From positions 1 to 38,941 of the forward strand of contig JAJXVO010000005.1 of NCBI GenBank assembly GCA_021782105.1: DNA of 38,941 nt, given 5' to 3'. The notes beneath the pieces are model-generated. The model was not told where the DNA came from. It was given only the letters and a program-made list of their open reading frames with translations, and ran no database searches. The position numbers and the translations under genes were made by a program. Below, one piece after another: positions 1 through 8,170 of this stretch. The DNA comes from a bacterium (GTDB lineage Bacteria; Verrucomicrobiota; Verrucomicrobiia; Opitutales; Opitutaceae). Position 1 is the stretch's first letter. Each line of letters opens with the position of its first letter.

Positions 1-150
1 CTCGACCGTGACGGGGGCCACGCGCACGGCGATGACCGGCTCGGCGGCGAGCGGGGCGTCTTCCTTCTGTTTGAGCCGAAGATGATGGAGGGCGGCGGCG
101 CCGACCACCAGTGCGGCGGCGGCGGGAATCAGGATGAGGCGGCGTTTCAT
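1..150 (-). CDS. RND-type efflux periplasmic adaptor (HlyD/MFP family), N-terminal fragment
   Basis: Only the first 50 codons lie in the window; the gene runs off the left edge. The translation starts MKRRLILIPAAAALVVGAAA, a positively charged start followed by a hydrophobic stretch (inner-membrane anchor or signal), then a short linker and PVIAVRVAPVTVE, which resembles the first strand of membrane-fusion proteins that bridge an inner-membrane pump to a TolC-like channel. The start ATG shares bases with the stop of the upstream TolC-like gene (ATGA), so the two are probably translationally coupled. The assignment rests on this short segment and the tolC neighbour. An RND pump gene would be expected next, beyond the edge. 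The substrate is inferred from the ArsR/permease context as a metal or metalloid. Confidence 0.7.
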   Translation of the reverse strand, partial: MKRRLILIPAAAALVVGAAALHHLRLKQKEDAPLAAEPVIAVRVAPVTVE

Positions 151-1511
151 TTGAAGATCTCCTTTTCGACGAGTGTATTGATGCGTTCAGCGGCGGTGAT
201 TTGATCGGCCCGGGCGAGGGCGAGGGCGGAGAAGGCGGCTTCCTTTCGGGCCAAGGCGCGAAGCAGGTCCTCGATGGAGCCGGCGCCCGTCTGGTAGCGG
301 ACCTGTTCGATGCGGGCGGCTTCGCCTGAAGCGGCCACGCGTGCGTTGGCGGCGACGACGGAAACGTGGGAGGCGTCGAGGCGGGCGAGCGCATCCTGGA
401 GACTGGCGGAAGCCTGGAGCTGGGCCTGCGCGAGTGCCTCGCGACTGGCAGCCTGGCGTTCCCTCGCTGCGTGGAAGCGCTGTGCGTCGGCGGTACCGGA
501 AAAGATTGGAATGACAACGCCCAGGGAGGCTCCCCAGGTGTCGAGCGTTCGGTGGATTCCGAGACCGGTATTCTCGAGGTAATTGGCAGACCCCACGACC
601 TGGGGCAGGAAGGCACTGCGGGCGACGGCGACCGCCCGGTTTGCCTGTGCGGCGTCGAGGTCGGCGATCCGCACGGAGGTGGCGCGCATGGCCAGGTCCC
701 TCAGCTCGCGACGATCGGGCGAAGCGGCAGGGATCGTGTTGGGCAATGAATCTACCACGAGTGTGCCCGCGGGATCCCGGCCGAGCAGGGCCAGGAGAAG
801 GGAGCTCACCTTGGTGCGGTCTGCCATCACGGCCGCCTGCTGTGCCTGGGCGGCGGCAAGGTCATCCTCGACCTTGAGCCGGTCGACTTCGGGACGTTTG
901 CCGATCGCCACCATGCGGTCGATATCGGCCTTGGTTTGGCTGAGTGCGTCGATCTGCCCGGCGAGGGCTGCCTCGACCCGATCGAGCGCCTGGGCTGCGG
1001 CGTACAGGGACACGGCGTTGAAGCGCACCTGCCAGTGGGTTCCCTCGCGCAGAGTCTCGGATTTCTGGGCCTCGAGGCGGGCGATGGCGACCTGATTGAC
1101 GAGACGGCCTCCCAGAAACAGGGGCACCTGATAGGCCAGACCGTAATGAAGCTGGTCCCTGTCCCAGGGAAGACCTCCCATGCCGCTCGCGATGAGTTCG
1201 CGCGACATGGGCCGGATGATCTGATCGTCGCTGTAGTACGAATACGATGCGACCGCACTGAGATCGCCGAAGCGGCTGCGGTTGGCGGCCCGTGCGTCGC
1301 TGGTCGCGGCATTTGCCGCATGGGTGCGGGCCTGGAGGCCGGGATTGGAACGGAACGCCTCGGCCACCACTTCTGCGAGCGAGAGGTGCTCAACGCGGGA
1401 GGGCGAGGCGGCCGGAGCGGGAGCCGGGATGTCCGCTCCAAAGATCGCAGCGGACAGCGCGACGGTCAGTGCGGACAGCCGAAGGACGGGGGTTTTCATG
1501 GTTGGGAACAT
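147..1511 (-). CDS. TolC-family outer-membrane efflux protein
   Basis: A 454-residue protein, normal length for a TolC/OprM-type channel that forms the outer-membrane exit duct of tripartite efflux pumps. It begins with a signal peptide (MKTPVLRLSALTVALSAAIF, best start at 1499; an ATG four codons earlier at 1511 is also open) and has two outer-membrane-efflux repeats. The first is introduced by LSLAEVVAEAFRSNPGLQAR, followed by long Ala/Gln/Arg-rich helices. The second half contains ARSAFLPQVVGSANY and ends in the coiled ALARADQITAAERINTLV. No lipobox cysteine is seen after the signal, so it is not a lipoprotein. It lies 46 bp after the permease gene and overlaps the adaptor gene by four bases. 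The order arsR-permease-tolC-adaptor points to export of a metal or metalloid. Confidence 0.9.
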   Translation of the reverse strand: MFPTMKTPVLRLSALTVALSAAIFGADIPAPAPAASPSRVEHLSLAEVVAEAFRSNPGLQARTHAANAATSDARAANRSRFGDLSAVASYSYYSDDQIIRPMSRELIASGMGGLPWDRDQLHYGLAYQVPLFLGGRLVNQVAIARLEAQKSETLREGTHWQVRFNAVSLYAAAQALDRVEAALAGQIDALSQTKADIDRMVAIGKRPEVDRLKVEDDLAAAQAQQAAVMADRTKVSSLLLALLGRDPAGTLVVDSLPNTIPAASPDRRELRDLAMRATSVRIADLDAAQANRAVAVARSAFLPQVVGSANYLENTGLGIHRTLDTWGASLGVVIPIFSGTADAQRFHAARERQAASREALAQAQLQASASLQDALARLDASHVSVVAANARVAASGEAARIEQVRYQTGAGSIEDLLRALARKEAAFSALALARADQITAAERINTLVEKEIFK

Positions 1512-1557
1512 GCGTGCGGTTTCAAAGGATTCTGCGGGGTGGCGGCACGGGGAGGGG

Positions 1558-2589
1558 TCACATGACGGCGTTGAACAGGAAACCGACGATCATAATGCCG
1601 ACGGCGACGACGCCGAAGAAGATGAAGATGAGGGGCAGCTTCAGGACCTTGCGCAGGATGACCGCTTCGGGGAACGACAGCCCGATGACGGACATCATGA
1701 ACGCGAGCACCGTGCCGAGTGCGGCGCCCTTGCCGAGCAGGGCCTGGACAATGGGGATGATGCCCGCGGCGTTGGAATACATCGGCACGCCGATCAGCAC
1801 GGAGAGCGGCACGGACCACCAGGCCGCCTTACCCATGAGAGCGGCCATCGCATTGGTGGGCACGTAGCCGTGGATGCCGGCGCCGATCGCGATGCCCGCG
1901 AGCACGTACGGCCAGACTCGGCCGACGATGTCCCTTACCGCCTCGGTGCCAGCCCGGACACGCAGACCGAAGGCGATGCGCTCGTCGGCCACCTCGGCGA
2001 CAGGGGGCTTGCTCGCGTAGACCCATTCCTCAACGAAGCGCTCCAGCTTCAGGCGCCCGATGATCCAGCCCGCGACGATGGCGATGAGGACGCCGGTTAC
2101 CATATACAGCCCGGCGACCCTCCAGCCGAACAGGCCGAAGAGCAGCACCAGCGCGACTTCGTTGACCATCGGGGCGGAGATCAGAAACGAGAAAGTGACG
2201 CCAAGGGGGACTCCCGTGGTGACGAAGCCGATGAACAGGGGCACCGCCGAACAGGAACAGAACGGGGTCACGATTCCGAGTAGGGCGGCGAGGACATTGC
2301 CCGTGGACTCGCGACTTCCCTGGAGGAGGGCCCGCGTGCGGGCCGGGGTGAAAAAGGAGCGGAGAATGCCGACGACGAACACCACGAGCAGCAGCAGGAG
2401 CAGCACCTTGGGCGCCTCGAAGACGAAGAACTCGACGGCCGAACCCAGGCGGCTCGAGGGATGCAGGCCCAGCACGTCGTAGCTCAGCCACTTTGCGAAG
2501 GGCTCCAGGCGAAGATAGATCAGCAGCCAGACCGCCAGGCCGGCAAGCGCGGCGGCAACGGAGCGAAGGGAGGGAGAATGTAATTTCAT
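1558..2589 (-). CDS. DUF318/ArsP-type permease (SO_0444-like efflux transporter)
   Basis: A 343-residue polytopic inner-membrane protein. I place the start at the ATG at 2589 (MKLHSPSLRS); upstream in-frame sequence overlaps arsR and is not permease-like. Around eight hydrophobic segments are visible. The family signature is clear: TPFCSCSAVPLFIGF with Cys111 and Cys113, then SFLISAPMVNEVALVLLFG, and in the second half GVPMYSNAAGIIPIVQALLG and SFPEAVILRKVLKLP. Members of this family export organoarsenicals or, in the SO_0444 branch, are annotated for Cu/Zn; the sequence alone does not fix the substrate. It is the second gene after arsR. An inverted repeat matching the one before arsR sits directly on its start codon, suggesting separate repression. 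No good Shine-Dalgarno sequence precedes it. Confidence 0.85.
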   Translation of the reverse strand: MKLHSPSLRSVAAALAGLAVWLLIYLRLEPFAKWLSYDVLGLHPSSRLGSAVEFFVFEAPKVLLLLLLVVFVVGILRSFFTPARTRALLQGSRESTGNVLAALLGIVTPFCSCSAVPLFIGFVTTGVPLGVTFSFLISAPMVNEVALVLLFGLFGWRVAGLYMVTGVLIAIVAGWIIGRLKLERFVEEWVYASKPPVAEVADERIAFGLRVRAGTEAVRDIVGRVWPYVLAGIAIGAGIHGYVPTNAMAALMGKAAWWSVPLSVLIGVPMYSNAAGIIPIVQALLGKGAALGTVLAFMMSVIGLSFPEAVILRKVLKLPLIFIFFGVVAVGIMIVGFLFNAVM

Positions 2590-2606
2590 TTCGTTAAAAG
2601 GCGAAA
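2589..2606. promoter_or_regulatory. Candidate second ArsR operator, on the permease start codon
   Basis: TTTCG (2589-2593), eight bases, CGAAA (2602-2606), with AAAA near the centre. Half-sites and spacing are the same as in the repeat before arsR at 2951-2968. It spans the permease ATG and the place where its ribosome-binding site would be, so binding could affect an internal promoter or translation. That it binds ArsR is an inference from the match. Confidence 0.5.
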
Positions 2607-2623
2607 TAATTGGGCAAAAAAAG

Positions 2624-2938
2624 TCAGCTGCCGCAGCGTTTTGAGTTTTGCCGGGTGGCCTTGGCGTTGCGGGTCGCCGGCCGGTCGAGGCAGCTCGAAA
2701 GCTCGGCCACGCAGGGGAGCCTGAGGCGGTAGAACACCTGCTGTCCCCGTTTCTCGTCCTCGAGCACGCCGGCCTGCTTGAGTACCGAGAGATGACGGGA
2801 GACCGTCGACCAGCCCAGGCCGGCGATTTCCACCAGGTCGCACACGCACAGCTCGCCATCGGTCACCGCATCGACGATGCGGAGCCGGGCCGGATGTCCC
2901 AGGGCCTTGAAGACGGCGGTGCGCTGCTTGAGAGTCAT
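2624..2938 (-). CDS. arsR: ArsR/SmtB-family metal(loid)-responsive repressor
   Basis: A 104-residue winged-helix repressor starting at the ATG at 2938 (MTLKQRTAVFKALGHPARLR). The fold is standard: an N-terminal helix (FKALGHPARLRIVDAV), the metal-box helix GELCVCDLVEIAGLG, the recognition helix STVSRHLSVLKQAGVL and the wing DEKRGQQVFYRL. Cys31 and Cys33 in ELCVCDL are the As(III)/Sb(III)-binding pair known from ArsR of the E. coli R773 type. Further cysteines at 76, 83 and 102 could add ligands. In this family, metal binding releases the operator. It is first in the leftward operon and ends 34 bp before the permease start. A perfect inverted repeat 13 bp upstream of its start codon is the likely autoregulatory operator. 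Arsenite or antimonite is the best guess for the inducer. Confidence 0.92.
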   Translation of the reverse strand: MTLKQRTAVFKALGHPARLRIVDAVTDGELCVCDLVEIAGLGWSTVSRHLSVLKQAGVLEDEKRGQQVFYRLRLPCVAELSSCLDRPATRNAKATRQNSKRCGS

Positions 2939-2950
2939 ACGGGCCCACGA

Positions 2951-2968
2951 TTTCGCAAAAATGCGAAA
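2951..2968. promoter_or_regulatory. Candidate ArsR operator upstream of arsR
   Basis: A perfect inverted repeat, TTTCGCA-AAAA-TGCGAAA, 13-30 bp upstream of the arsR start codon, where an autoregulatory ArsR operator is expected. The same TTTCG-N8-CGAAA arrangement recurs at 2589-2606. Size, symmetry and AT-rich centre fit the family; binding is inferred. Confidence 0.6.
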
Positions 2969-3329
2969 CTTCAAGCACGAATTTTTGGAGTCCCTGCGGA
3001 CCCTGGGGCAAGCGGTTGGCGGCCACAGTGGTGCCAAAACAATGGAGACGCCCGCGCCGTTCGCCGGCATGGGCCTGCTCGCCTCCGTGCTGCCCGCGGG
3101 CGGATTTTGCGACGCTGCCCGCTTGGGTTCTGATCGGCGATATGAGCGAGCCTACTATGGGACTTGGGAATCGGGGGCCTCGTTTGACCGCCTGGGATGG
3201 CGGGGCAGAGTGGAGGGCGAAAGCGGTCCTTGCCGGGCCGAATCGCCGCAACTAAGATCCCACCGCTGCAATGCCGCCGGCCACGGGTGCCGGCGGTGGC
3301 GTGGCGCTCAACCCACAGCCTTTTCCTCC
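2969..3329. other. Divergent intergenic region between arsR and cydA (no gene seen)
   Basis: About 360 bp separating the leftward metal operon from rightward cydAB. No convincing small ORF or FNR-like TTGAT-N4-ATCAA site was found. The open frame that joins cydA upstream lacks CydA-like sequence before 3330. The only clear structure is the hairpin at 3274-3296. Confidence 0.5.
3274..3296 (+). other. GC-rich hairpin in the cydA leader
   Basis: CCGCCGGC (3274-3281) pairs perfectly with GCCGGCGG (3289-3296) around a seven-base loop, ending 33 bp before the cydA ATG. No T-run follows, so it is not a typical intrinsic terminator. It could be a leader structure or a chance GC-rich palindrome. Confidence 0.3.
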
Positions 3330-4709
3330 ATGAGCGTCCTTCTTCTCTCCCGCCTTCAATTCGCGCTGACCATCACCTTCCATTATCTTTACCCGCCGCT
3401 GAGCATCGGCCTGGGCATTTTGCTGGTGGTCATCGAAGCGTTGTGGCTGATCACGCGCAACCCGCTCTACCATCAGATGGCCCGGTACTGGACGAAGGTG
3501 TTCGCCCTGACCTTTGCGATCGGCGTGGCCACGGGCATCGTGATGGAATTCGAGTTTGGGACGAACTGGGCGACCTATTCGCGGTATGTGGGCGACGTGT
3601 TTGGCAGTGCGCTGGCGGCCGAGGGCATTTTTGCGTTCTTCCTGGAGTCGGGATTTCTCGCCGTGCTGCTGTTCGGCTGGGACAAGGTGGGCCCCAAGAT
3701 GCACTTCTTTTCGACGTGCATGGTGGCGCTCGGAGCGCATTTCAGCGCGGTGTGGATTGTTGTCGCCAATTCCTGGATGCAGACGCCGGCCGGTTTTCAT
3801 ATCGTGGGCACGGGTCTGAATGCGCGGGCGGAGGTCACGGACTTCTGGGCGATGGTGTTCAACCCGTCGTCGATGCAGCGGCTCAGCCACACGCTGAGCG
3901 GGGCCTGGCAGGCCGGGGCCTGGCTGATGGTGAGCGTTGGCGCCTGGTATCTGCTTCGCAGGAGGCACCGCGAATTTGCGCTGGCTTCGGTGCGAATCGG
4001 CCTGGCGTTCGCGCTGTTCGCCTCGCTCCTGACGCTGCTCACCGGGCACAAGAGCGCCGAGGGCGTTGCGAAGAACCAGCCCGAGAAGCTCGCCGCGTTT
4101 GAGGGCCTGTATGTGACGCGGACGCATGCTCCGCTCACTCTGTTCGGCTGGGTGGATGCGAAAAACGAGAAGACCCACGGTTATGCGATTCCCGGTCTGC
4201 TCAGTTGGCTGGCCCATGGAAAGACGTCGGCAAAAGTGACCGGCCTGAACGAGACGGCGCCGGCCGATCGGCCGCCGGTGAACTTCACCTTCCAGCTCTT
4301 CCATCTCATGGTGGCCGTAGGCTTCACCATGATCGGGCTCGCGCTCTGGGCTGTCTGGGCGCTGTGGAGAGGTTCGCTCGAACGCTCCCGGGTGCTCCTG
4401 TGGTTGATGACCTTCGCCGTGCTCGGACCCCAGATCGCCAATCAGGCGGGCTGGTGGGCCGCCGAGGTTGGGCGGCAGCCTTGGATCGTGTACCATCTGC
4501 TCAAAACATCCGCAGCACTCTCCGCAGTCGTGACCGCAAATGAGGTCGTTGCCTCGATGGTCATGTTCTCGCTGGTCTACATGCTGCTCTTTGCCGTGTT
4601 CGTCTTCCTTCTCAATGACAAGATCCAGCATGGGCCTGACGACTCCGACCTGAATCCGGCCGGAAAGTGGGCGCTGGGGTTTGGACTCAAGTCGAAAGGT
4701 GCCAAATGA
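3330..4709 (+). CDS. cydA: Cytochrome bd-type quinol oxidase subunit I
   Basis: A 459-residue integral membrane subunit that oxidises quinol and carries the haems of the bd-type terminal oxidase. The start at 3330 ([14 protein letters not shown]) gives the usual N-terminus, with His18 in TFHYLYPP as the high-spin haem b595 ligand. HTLSGAWQ supplies the b558 His and FHLMVAVGF the b558 Met. [12 protein letters not shown] holds the conserved Glu pair of the proton path. The Q-loop core is recognisable ([11 protein letters not shown]), and [12 protein letters not shown] is the family signature. The Q-loop is short, without the C-terminal insertion of the E. coli long-loop type, so this may belong to the short-loop (CIO-like) class. 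It overlaps cydB by four bases (ATGA). No cydX, cydC or cydD is seen nearby. Confidence 0.95.
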   Translation: MSVLLLSRLQFALTITFHYLYPPLSIGLGILLVVIEALWLITRNPLYHQMARYWTKVFALTFAIGVATGIVMEFEFGTNWATYSRYVGDVFGSALAAEGIFAFFLESGFLAVLLFGWDKVGPKMHFFSTCMVALGAHFSAVWIVVANSWMQTPAGFHIVGTGLNARAEVTDFWAMVFNPSSMQRLSHTLSGAWQAGAWLMVSVGAWYLLRRRHREFALASVRIGLAFALFASLLTLLTGHKSAEGVAKNQPEKLAAFEGLYVTRTHAPLTLFGWVDAKNEKTHGYAIPGLLSWLAHGKTSAKVTGLNETAPADRPPVNFTFQLFHLMVAVGFTMIGLALWAVWALWRGSLERSRVLLWLMTFAVLGPQIANQAGWWAAEVGRQPWIVYHLLKTSAALSAVVTANEVVASMVMFSLVYMLLFAVFVFLLNDKIQHGPDDSDLNPAGKWALGFGLKSKGAK

Positions 4710-5740
4710 ACTACGGATCCCTTGATCTCAACACGGTCTGGTTCTGCCTGGTCGGCGTGCTGTTCACCGGCTACGTGATCCTCGACGGCTTCGACTTGGG
4801 GGTGGGAGTAATCCATCTCTTCGCGGCGAAGAAGGACGAGGACCGCCGCGTCTTCATTAACGCGATTGGCCCGGTTTGGGACGGCAACGAAGTGTGGCTC
4901 GTCACAGGGGGCGGCGCTCTCTTCGCCGCTTTCCCCGCCGTGTATGCGACGGTGTTTTCGGGCTTCTATCTGGCGTTCATGGCGCTGCTCTGCGCGCTGA
5001 TCTTTCGGGCGGTCGCCATTGAATTCCGCAGCAAACATCCGTCACCGCGCTGGCGAGCCTTCTGGGATGGCGGATTTGCGCTGGGAAGCGGCGTATCGGC
5101 TTTGTTGATTGGCGTGGCGATGGGGAATATCGCCTGGGGCATTCCCCTCGACGCCCGCGGAGAATTTGCGGGGTCCTTCCTCGGCATGCTCCATCCCTAC
5201 GCGTTGATGATGGGCGTCACCACGGTGGCGCTCTTCGCGATGCACGGTTCGATCTATCTCCTTCTCAAGACCGAAGGGGAGATCCAGGCCCGCGTCCGGC
5301 GTTGGGTCAACCCGCTGATCATCGCGTTCATTCTGTGCTACGTGATCGTCACCCTCGCGACGCTCTTGTACGTGCCTCATGTGACGGCTGCCTTCCGCAG
5401 CGAGCCGTGGTTCTTCGTCGTCGCTGTGGCGGTCGTGCTCGCCATCGCCAACATTCCCCGGGAGATCAACGTGGGGAAGGAGTTTTACGCCTTCCTCTCC
5501 TCCTGCGCGGCGATGTTTGGCCTCATGGTGATCTTTGGCATCGGCTCTTTCCCGAACTTGGTGTTCAGCAATCCCAATCCGGAACTCAGCCTAACGGCCT
5601 TCAATGCATCGTCCTCCCAGAAGACCCTGGGGATCATGCTGACGATCGCGCTGATCGGCGTGCCGGTGGTGATCGCGTACACGGCGAGCGTGTACTGGAT
5701 ATTCCGCGGGAAAGTGAAGCTGGACAAGACCAGCTACTGA
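4706..5740 (+). CDS. cydB: Cytochrome bd-type quinol oxidase subunit II
   Basis: A 344-residue integral membrane protein that pairs with CydA. The N-terminus has the family signature (FTGYVILDGFDLGVGVIHLF), followed by the conserved GPVWDGNEVWLVTGGGALF and FRAVAIEFRSK. About eight to nine hydrophobic segments follow, and the protein ends FRGKVKLDKTSY. The ATG at 4706 shares bases with the cydA TGA, and AAAGGT just upstream could serve as a weak ribosome-binding site, so coupled translation with cydA is likely. The stop region overlaps the end of the opposing DUF134 gene by seven bases, leaving no room for a separate terminator or a cydX gene. Confidence 0.95.
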   Translation: MNYGSLDLNTVWFCLVGVLFTGYVILDGFDLGVGVIHLFAAKKDEDRRVFINAIGPVWDGNEVWLVTGGGALFAAFPAVYATVFSGFYLAFMALLCALIFRAVAIEFRSKHPSPRWRAFWDGGFALGSGVSALLIGVAMGNIAWGIPLDARGEFAGSFLGMLHPYALMMGVTTVALFAMHGSIYLLLKTEGEIQARVRRWVNPLIIAFILCYVIVTLATLLYVPHVTAAFRSEPWFFVVAVAVVLAIANIPREINVGKEFYAFLSSCAAMFGLMVIFGIGSFPNLVFSNPNPELSLTAFNASSSQKTLGIMLTIALIGVPVVIAYTASVYWIFRGKVKLDKTSY

Positions 5741-6054
5741 ACCGCGAGAGTCGGGCGCCGGCGACTTTCCACAGGCAGTGGCCGCGCGATGCGCAGGGCG
5801 TGTCCGCGGACCAGCGCGTGTGCCACCTTTTGATGCGCCCGTTTCAGGATGCGATCGAAGGTCTGCCGCGAGACTCCCATCTTCTTCGCGGCCTCGACGC
5901 GATACAGCCCCTCTTCATCCGCGAGACGCAGCGACTCGAGTTCGTCCGCGGCCAGTTCTATTTCGTTGAGTTCATACAACGGAATGCCGGCTGGTTTGAA
6001 ATAAGTACTGGGAGCCTCGTGGGAGATGCGACGCGGACAGGTGGGACGTGCCAT
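5734..6054 (-). CDS. DUF134 (UPF0251) family protein
   Basis: A 106-residue protein matching the UPF0251/DUF134 pattern: MARPTCPRRI at the N-terminus, then EIELAADELESLRLADEEG followed by a sigma-70 region 4-like helix-turn-helix (AAKKMGVSRQTFDRILKRAH). It is probably a small DNA-binding regulator; family members have no firmly assigned target that I know of. The gene lies tail to tail with cydB (7-bp overlap) and diverges from the DUF89 gene with about 110 bp between the starts, so control of the DUF89 gene, itself, or nearby genes is plausible. The cysteine at position 6 is typical of the family N-terminus. Its job here is unknown. Confidence 0.85.
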   Translation of the reverse strand: MARPTCPRRISHEAPSTYFKPAGIPLYELNEIELAADELESLRLADEEGLYRVEAAKKMGVSRQTFDRILKRAHQKVAHALVRGHALRIARPLPVESRRRPTLAVQ

Positions 6055-6163
6055 GGATTTGAAAATTCGAAGGCGAAGGCAGGGGGGGCATCAAGGAAAG
6101 CCGTCTTGCCATGGTTTTCAACCTTGCTCGCCATAAAAATGGGCATATGCTAATAACTTTCTC

Positions 6164-7054
6164 ATGATCGTTGCCCCGCTCGAATGCCTTCCCTGTCTCT
6201 GTCGCATGGCAGTGGACCAGGCCGGGCTGTCAAAGTGTCCCGATCCGGCGCGCCGTGCGGCGGTCGAGGCGTCGCTGTACATGCTGGCGATGGTCGATCC
6301 CCTCACACCCACCGGGGTGCTTGCGAGCGAGATCTATAGGTCGGTCGGTGGTAGCACGGGCGATGTGGACCCGTGTCGTAGTCTGAAAACCCGGCTGAGG
6401 ACTGCGGCATGGAGCGTCATGTCGCTGCTGCGTTCGCGGGTGGAGGAGTCGCAGGATCCATTTGCCACGGCCGTCCAAATCTCCCTTGCGGGCAATGCCC
6501 TGGGGGAGGCACGATCGGTGAGGGGAGTGGCCAAATCGGTGCGCCATGCGTGGAAGCTCGCGACCGGCGACACCGTTCCCGGGGCAGAGATCGAGGCGCT
6601 GCGCGCCGCAAGCGAGTCCGCCACCAAAGTCCTGTTCATGGCGGACAACGTGGGGGAGATCCTGTGGGATACCCTGCTGATCGAACGGTTATCGCACACT
6701 GCGGTGACCGTGCTCGTTCGACGCGAGCCGTTCTGGCAGGATGCGCAGATTGCCGACGCGATCGACGCGGGTCTGGGTTCACGCGCGAAGCTGGCCGAGC
6801 ACACGCGGTACACCACGGTTCACGTGTCGTGTGTCGCCGATTGCCCTCTCGATGCCTGGCTGGACACGTTCGATCTGATTGTCGCCAAGGGTCCTGAAAA
6901 TCTCACGTTCCTGGAAGGGCGGGCGCAGGATCCGCGACATTTTGCGCTTTTGGTTCCGCAGTGCAGCCGTCTGGCGGATCCGCTGGGCATAGTCCCGGGG
7001 AGACCGGCGCTGATCCACTTATCGCAGCTCGAGATGGCGAATGGGGTGAGTTGA
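6164..7054 (+). CDS. DUF89 (ARMT1-like, damage-control phosphatase) family protein
   Basis: A 296-residue soluble protein of the DUF89 family. Characterised members are metal-dependent phosphatases acting on damaged phosphometabolites. Visible signatures are the Cys cluster CLPCLCRMAVDQAG near the N-terminus (Cys8, Cys11, Cys13), typical of the prokaryotic Cys-bearing subgroup; SLAGNALGEA (position of the usual GN-ID motif); MADNVGEILWDTLLIE with Asp161, Asn162 and Glu165 as likely metal and catalytic residues; and VAKGPENLTFLEG near the C-terminus where most relatives have AKGQGN. The last motif is somewhat divergent. The gene diverges from DUF134, with the palindrome GCATATGC (6143-6150) between them. 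No Shine-Dalgarno sequence precedes the ATG. The substrate is unknown. Confidence 0.8.
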   Translation: MIVAPLECLPCLCRMAVDQAGLSKCPDPARRAAVEASLYMLAMVDPLTPTGVLASEIYRSVGGSTGDVDPCRSLKTRLRTAAWSVMSLLRSRVEESQDPFATAVQISLAGNALGEARSVRGVAKSVRHAWKLATGDTVPGAEIEALRAASESATKVLFMADNVGEILWDTLLIERLSHTAVTVLVRREPFWQDAQIADAIDAGLGSRAKLAEHTRYTTVHVSCVADCPLDAWLDTFDLIVAKGPENLTFLEGRAQDPRHFALLVPQCSRLADPLGIVPGRPALIHLSQLEMANGVS

Positions 7055-7112
7055 CGCACAGGCGTTCGCGCTTCCGCCTTGCCCGGGGCGCAGGTCCCCC
7101 GAAGCTCGGCCC

Positions 7113-8170
7113 ATGGAGGCTGCACACGACTCCCGCCGGCGCCGGCGCTGGTTATCGTCCACCGTGCTGGGATTGGCCTCGCGTCGTTGTTCAGCGACTG
7201 GTCCCACGAGATCGCCACGAGCGCGATGCCTGCCTTTCTGGCGACGATGGGGTCGCGGCGGCGTGGCAGGTGCTGGCGTCGAGGGCGGGTGCCTGGCTGG
7301 GGCGTGGCGTCCGCACTCCTGTGCGCATGGCGATGCTCGCCGCGGCGGTCACTCCCGAGACCTATGGGCGCGCGTTCGGTTTTGAGCGGATGCTGGACAC
7401 CTGCGGGGCGATCCTTGGGCCTGCGACGGCCTTCGTGTTGCTCAAGGGGGTGGAGCTGGATTATCCGCGGCTCTTTTTCTGGACGCTCGTGCCGGGATTT
7501 GCGGCGGTGGCGTGCCGGGCATTCCTGGTGAAGGAGCGGGAGCGGATTCGTGTCTCGCGGGTTTCGTTTCGCGGAGGGTTCAAGCGGCTGCCGCCGCGCT
7601 TTCGCAGGTTTTTTGTGGCGGTGGGATTGTTTGGTGCCGGTGATTTTGCGCACACGCTGCTGATCCTGCTGGCCGTCCAGGAGCTCACGCCCGTACTCGG
7701 TGCGGTCCGCGCGGCGAGTGTGGCGGTGGGGTTTTAGGTGGCTCACAACGTGGCCTACGCGGGGTTCGCATTGGCTGGCGGATCGCTGGAACAAACCTCG
7801 CCTGCTGGCGTTTGGCAATGGCCTTGCCGCGGCGATGGTGCTGGCGATCGCAGTACTACCGGCGGGACTTTGGATGCTGGCGGGCGTGTTCGTGGTCGGG
7901 GGGACCTATGTGGCGATCGAGGAGACGCTCGAGGATTCGCTCTGCGCGGAACTGGTGCCGGAGGAGCAGCACGGGATGGCCTTTGGGGTGCTTGCGAGCG
8001 TGTAGGGGCTGGGCGACTTCGTTTCGAGCATTGCGGTCGGGGCGCTGTGGAACTCGTTCGGAGTGTCGGTGGCTTTCGGATACAGTGCGGTGCTTCTCGC
8101 GACGGGTTCGCTGCTCGTGCTGTGGCTGGGGTGGGGGCGGCGCGGCTGGCAGCGCGAACCCGCGGTCTAG
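7113..8170 (+). pseudogene. Decayed MFS transporter
   Basis: MFS-like sequence is spread over several frames. STVLGLAS is in one frame, then GLASLFSDWSHEIATSAMP in a second (shift near 7175). GRGVRTPVRMAMLAAAVTPE is in a third (shift near 7255, where roughly 70-80 residues of transmembrane segments 2-3 also appear missing). A TAG at 7735-7737 interrupts VAVGF/VAHNVAYAGFALA. Another shift near 7780 leads to LADRWNKPRLLAFGNGLAAA, and a second TAG at 8003-8005 precedes GLGDFVSSIAVGALWNSFG. The remnant ends at the TAG at 8168-8170, overlapping the stop of the opposing CHAD gene. At least three frameshifts and two in-frame stops make expression as a working transporter very unlikely. Sequence style resembles drug/sugar MFS permeases with the GRGVRTPxR loop motif. 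Confidence 0.85.

Noticed and set aside
3123-3158. A sigma-70 promoter for cydAB with TACTAT (3153-3158) as -10
   Set aside because: No -35-like hexamer at a suitable spacing; not strong enough to report.
2877-3329. N-terminal extension of CydA
   Set aside because: The frame is open, but the extension overlaps arsR in antisense and resembles no CydA N-terminus; the haem-ligand His sits at the normal distance from the ATG at 3330.
3252-4631. A 459-codon frame antisense to cydA
   Set aside because: Almost the same extent as cydA in the complementary frame and very His/Gln/Arg-rich; cydA motifs are decisive.
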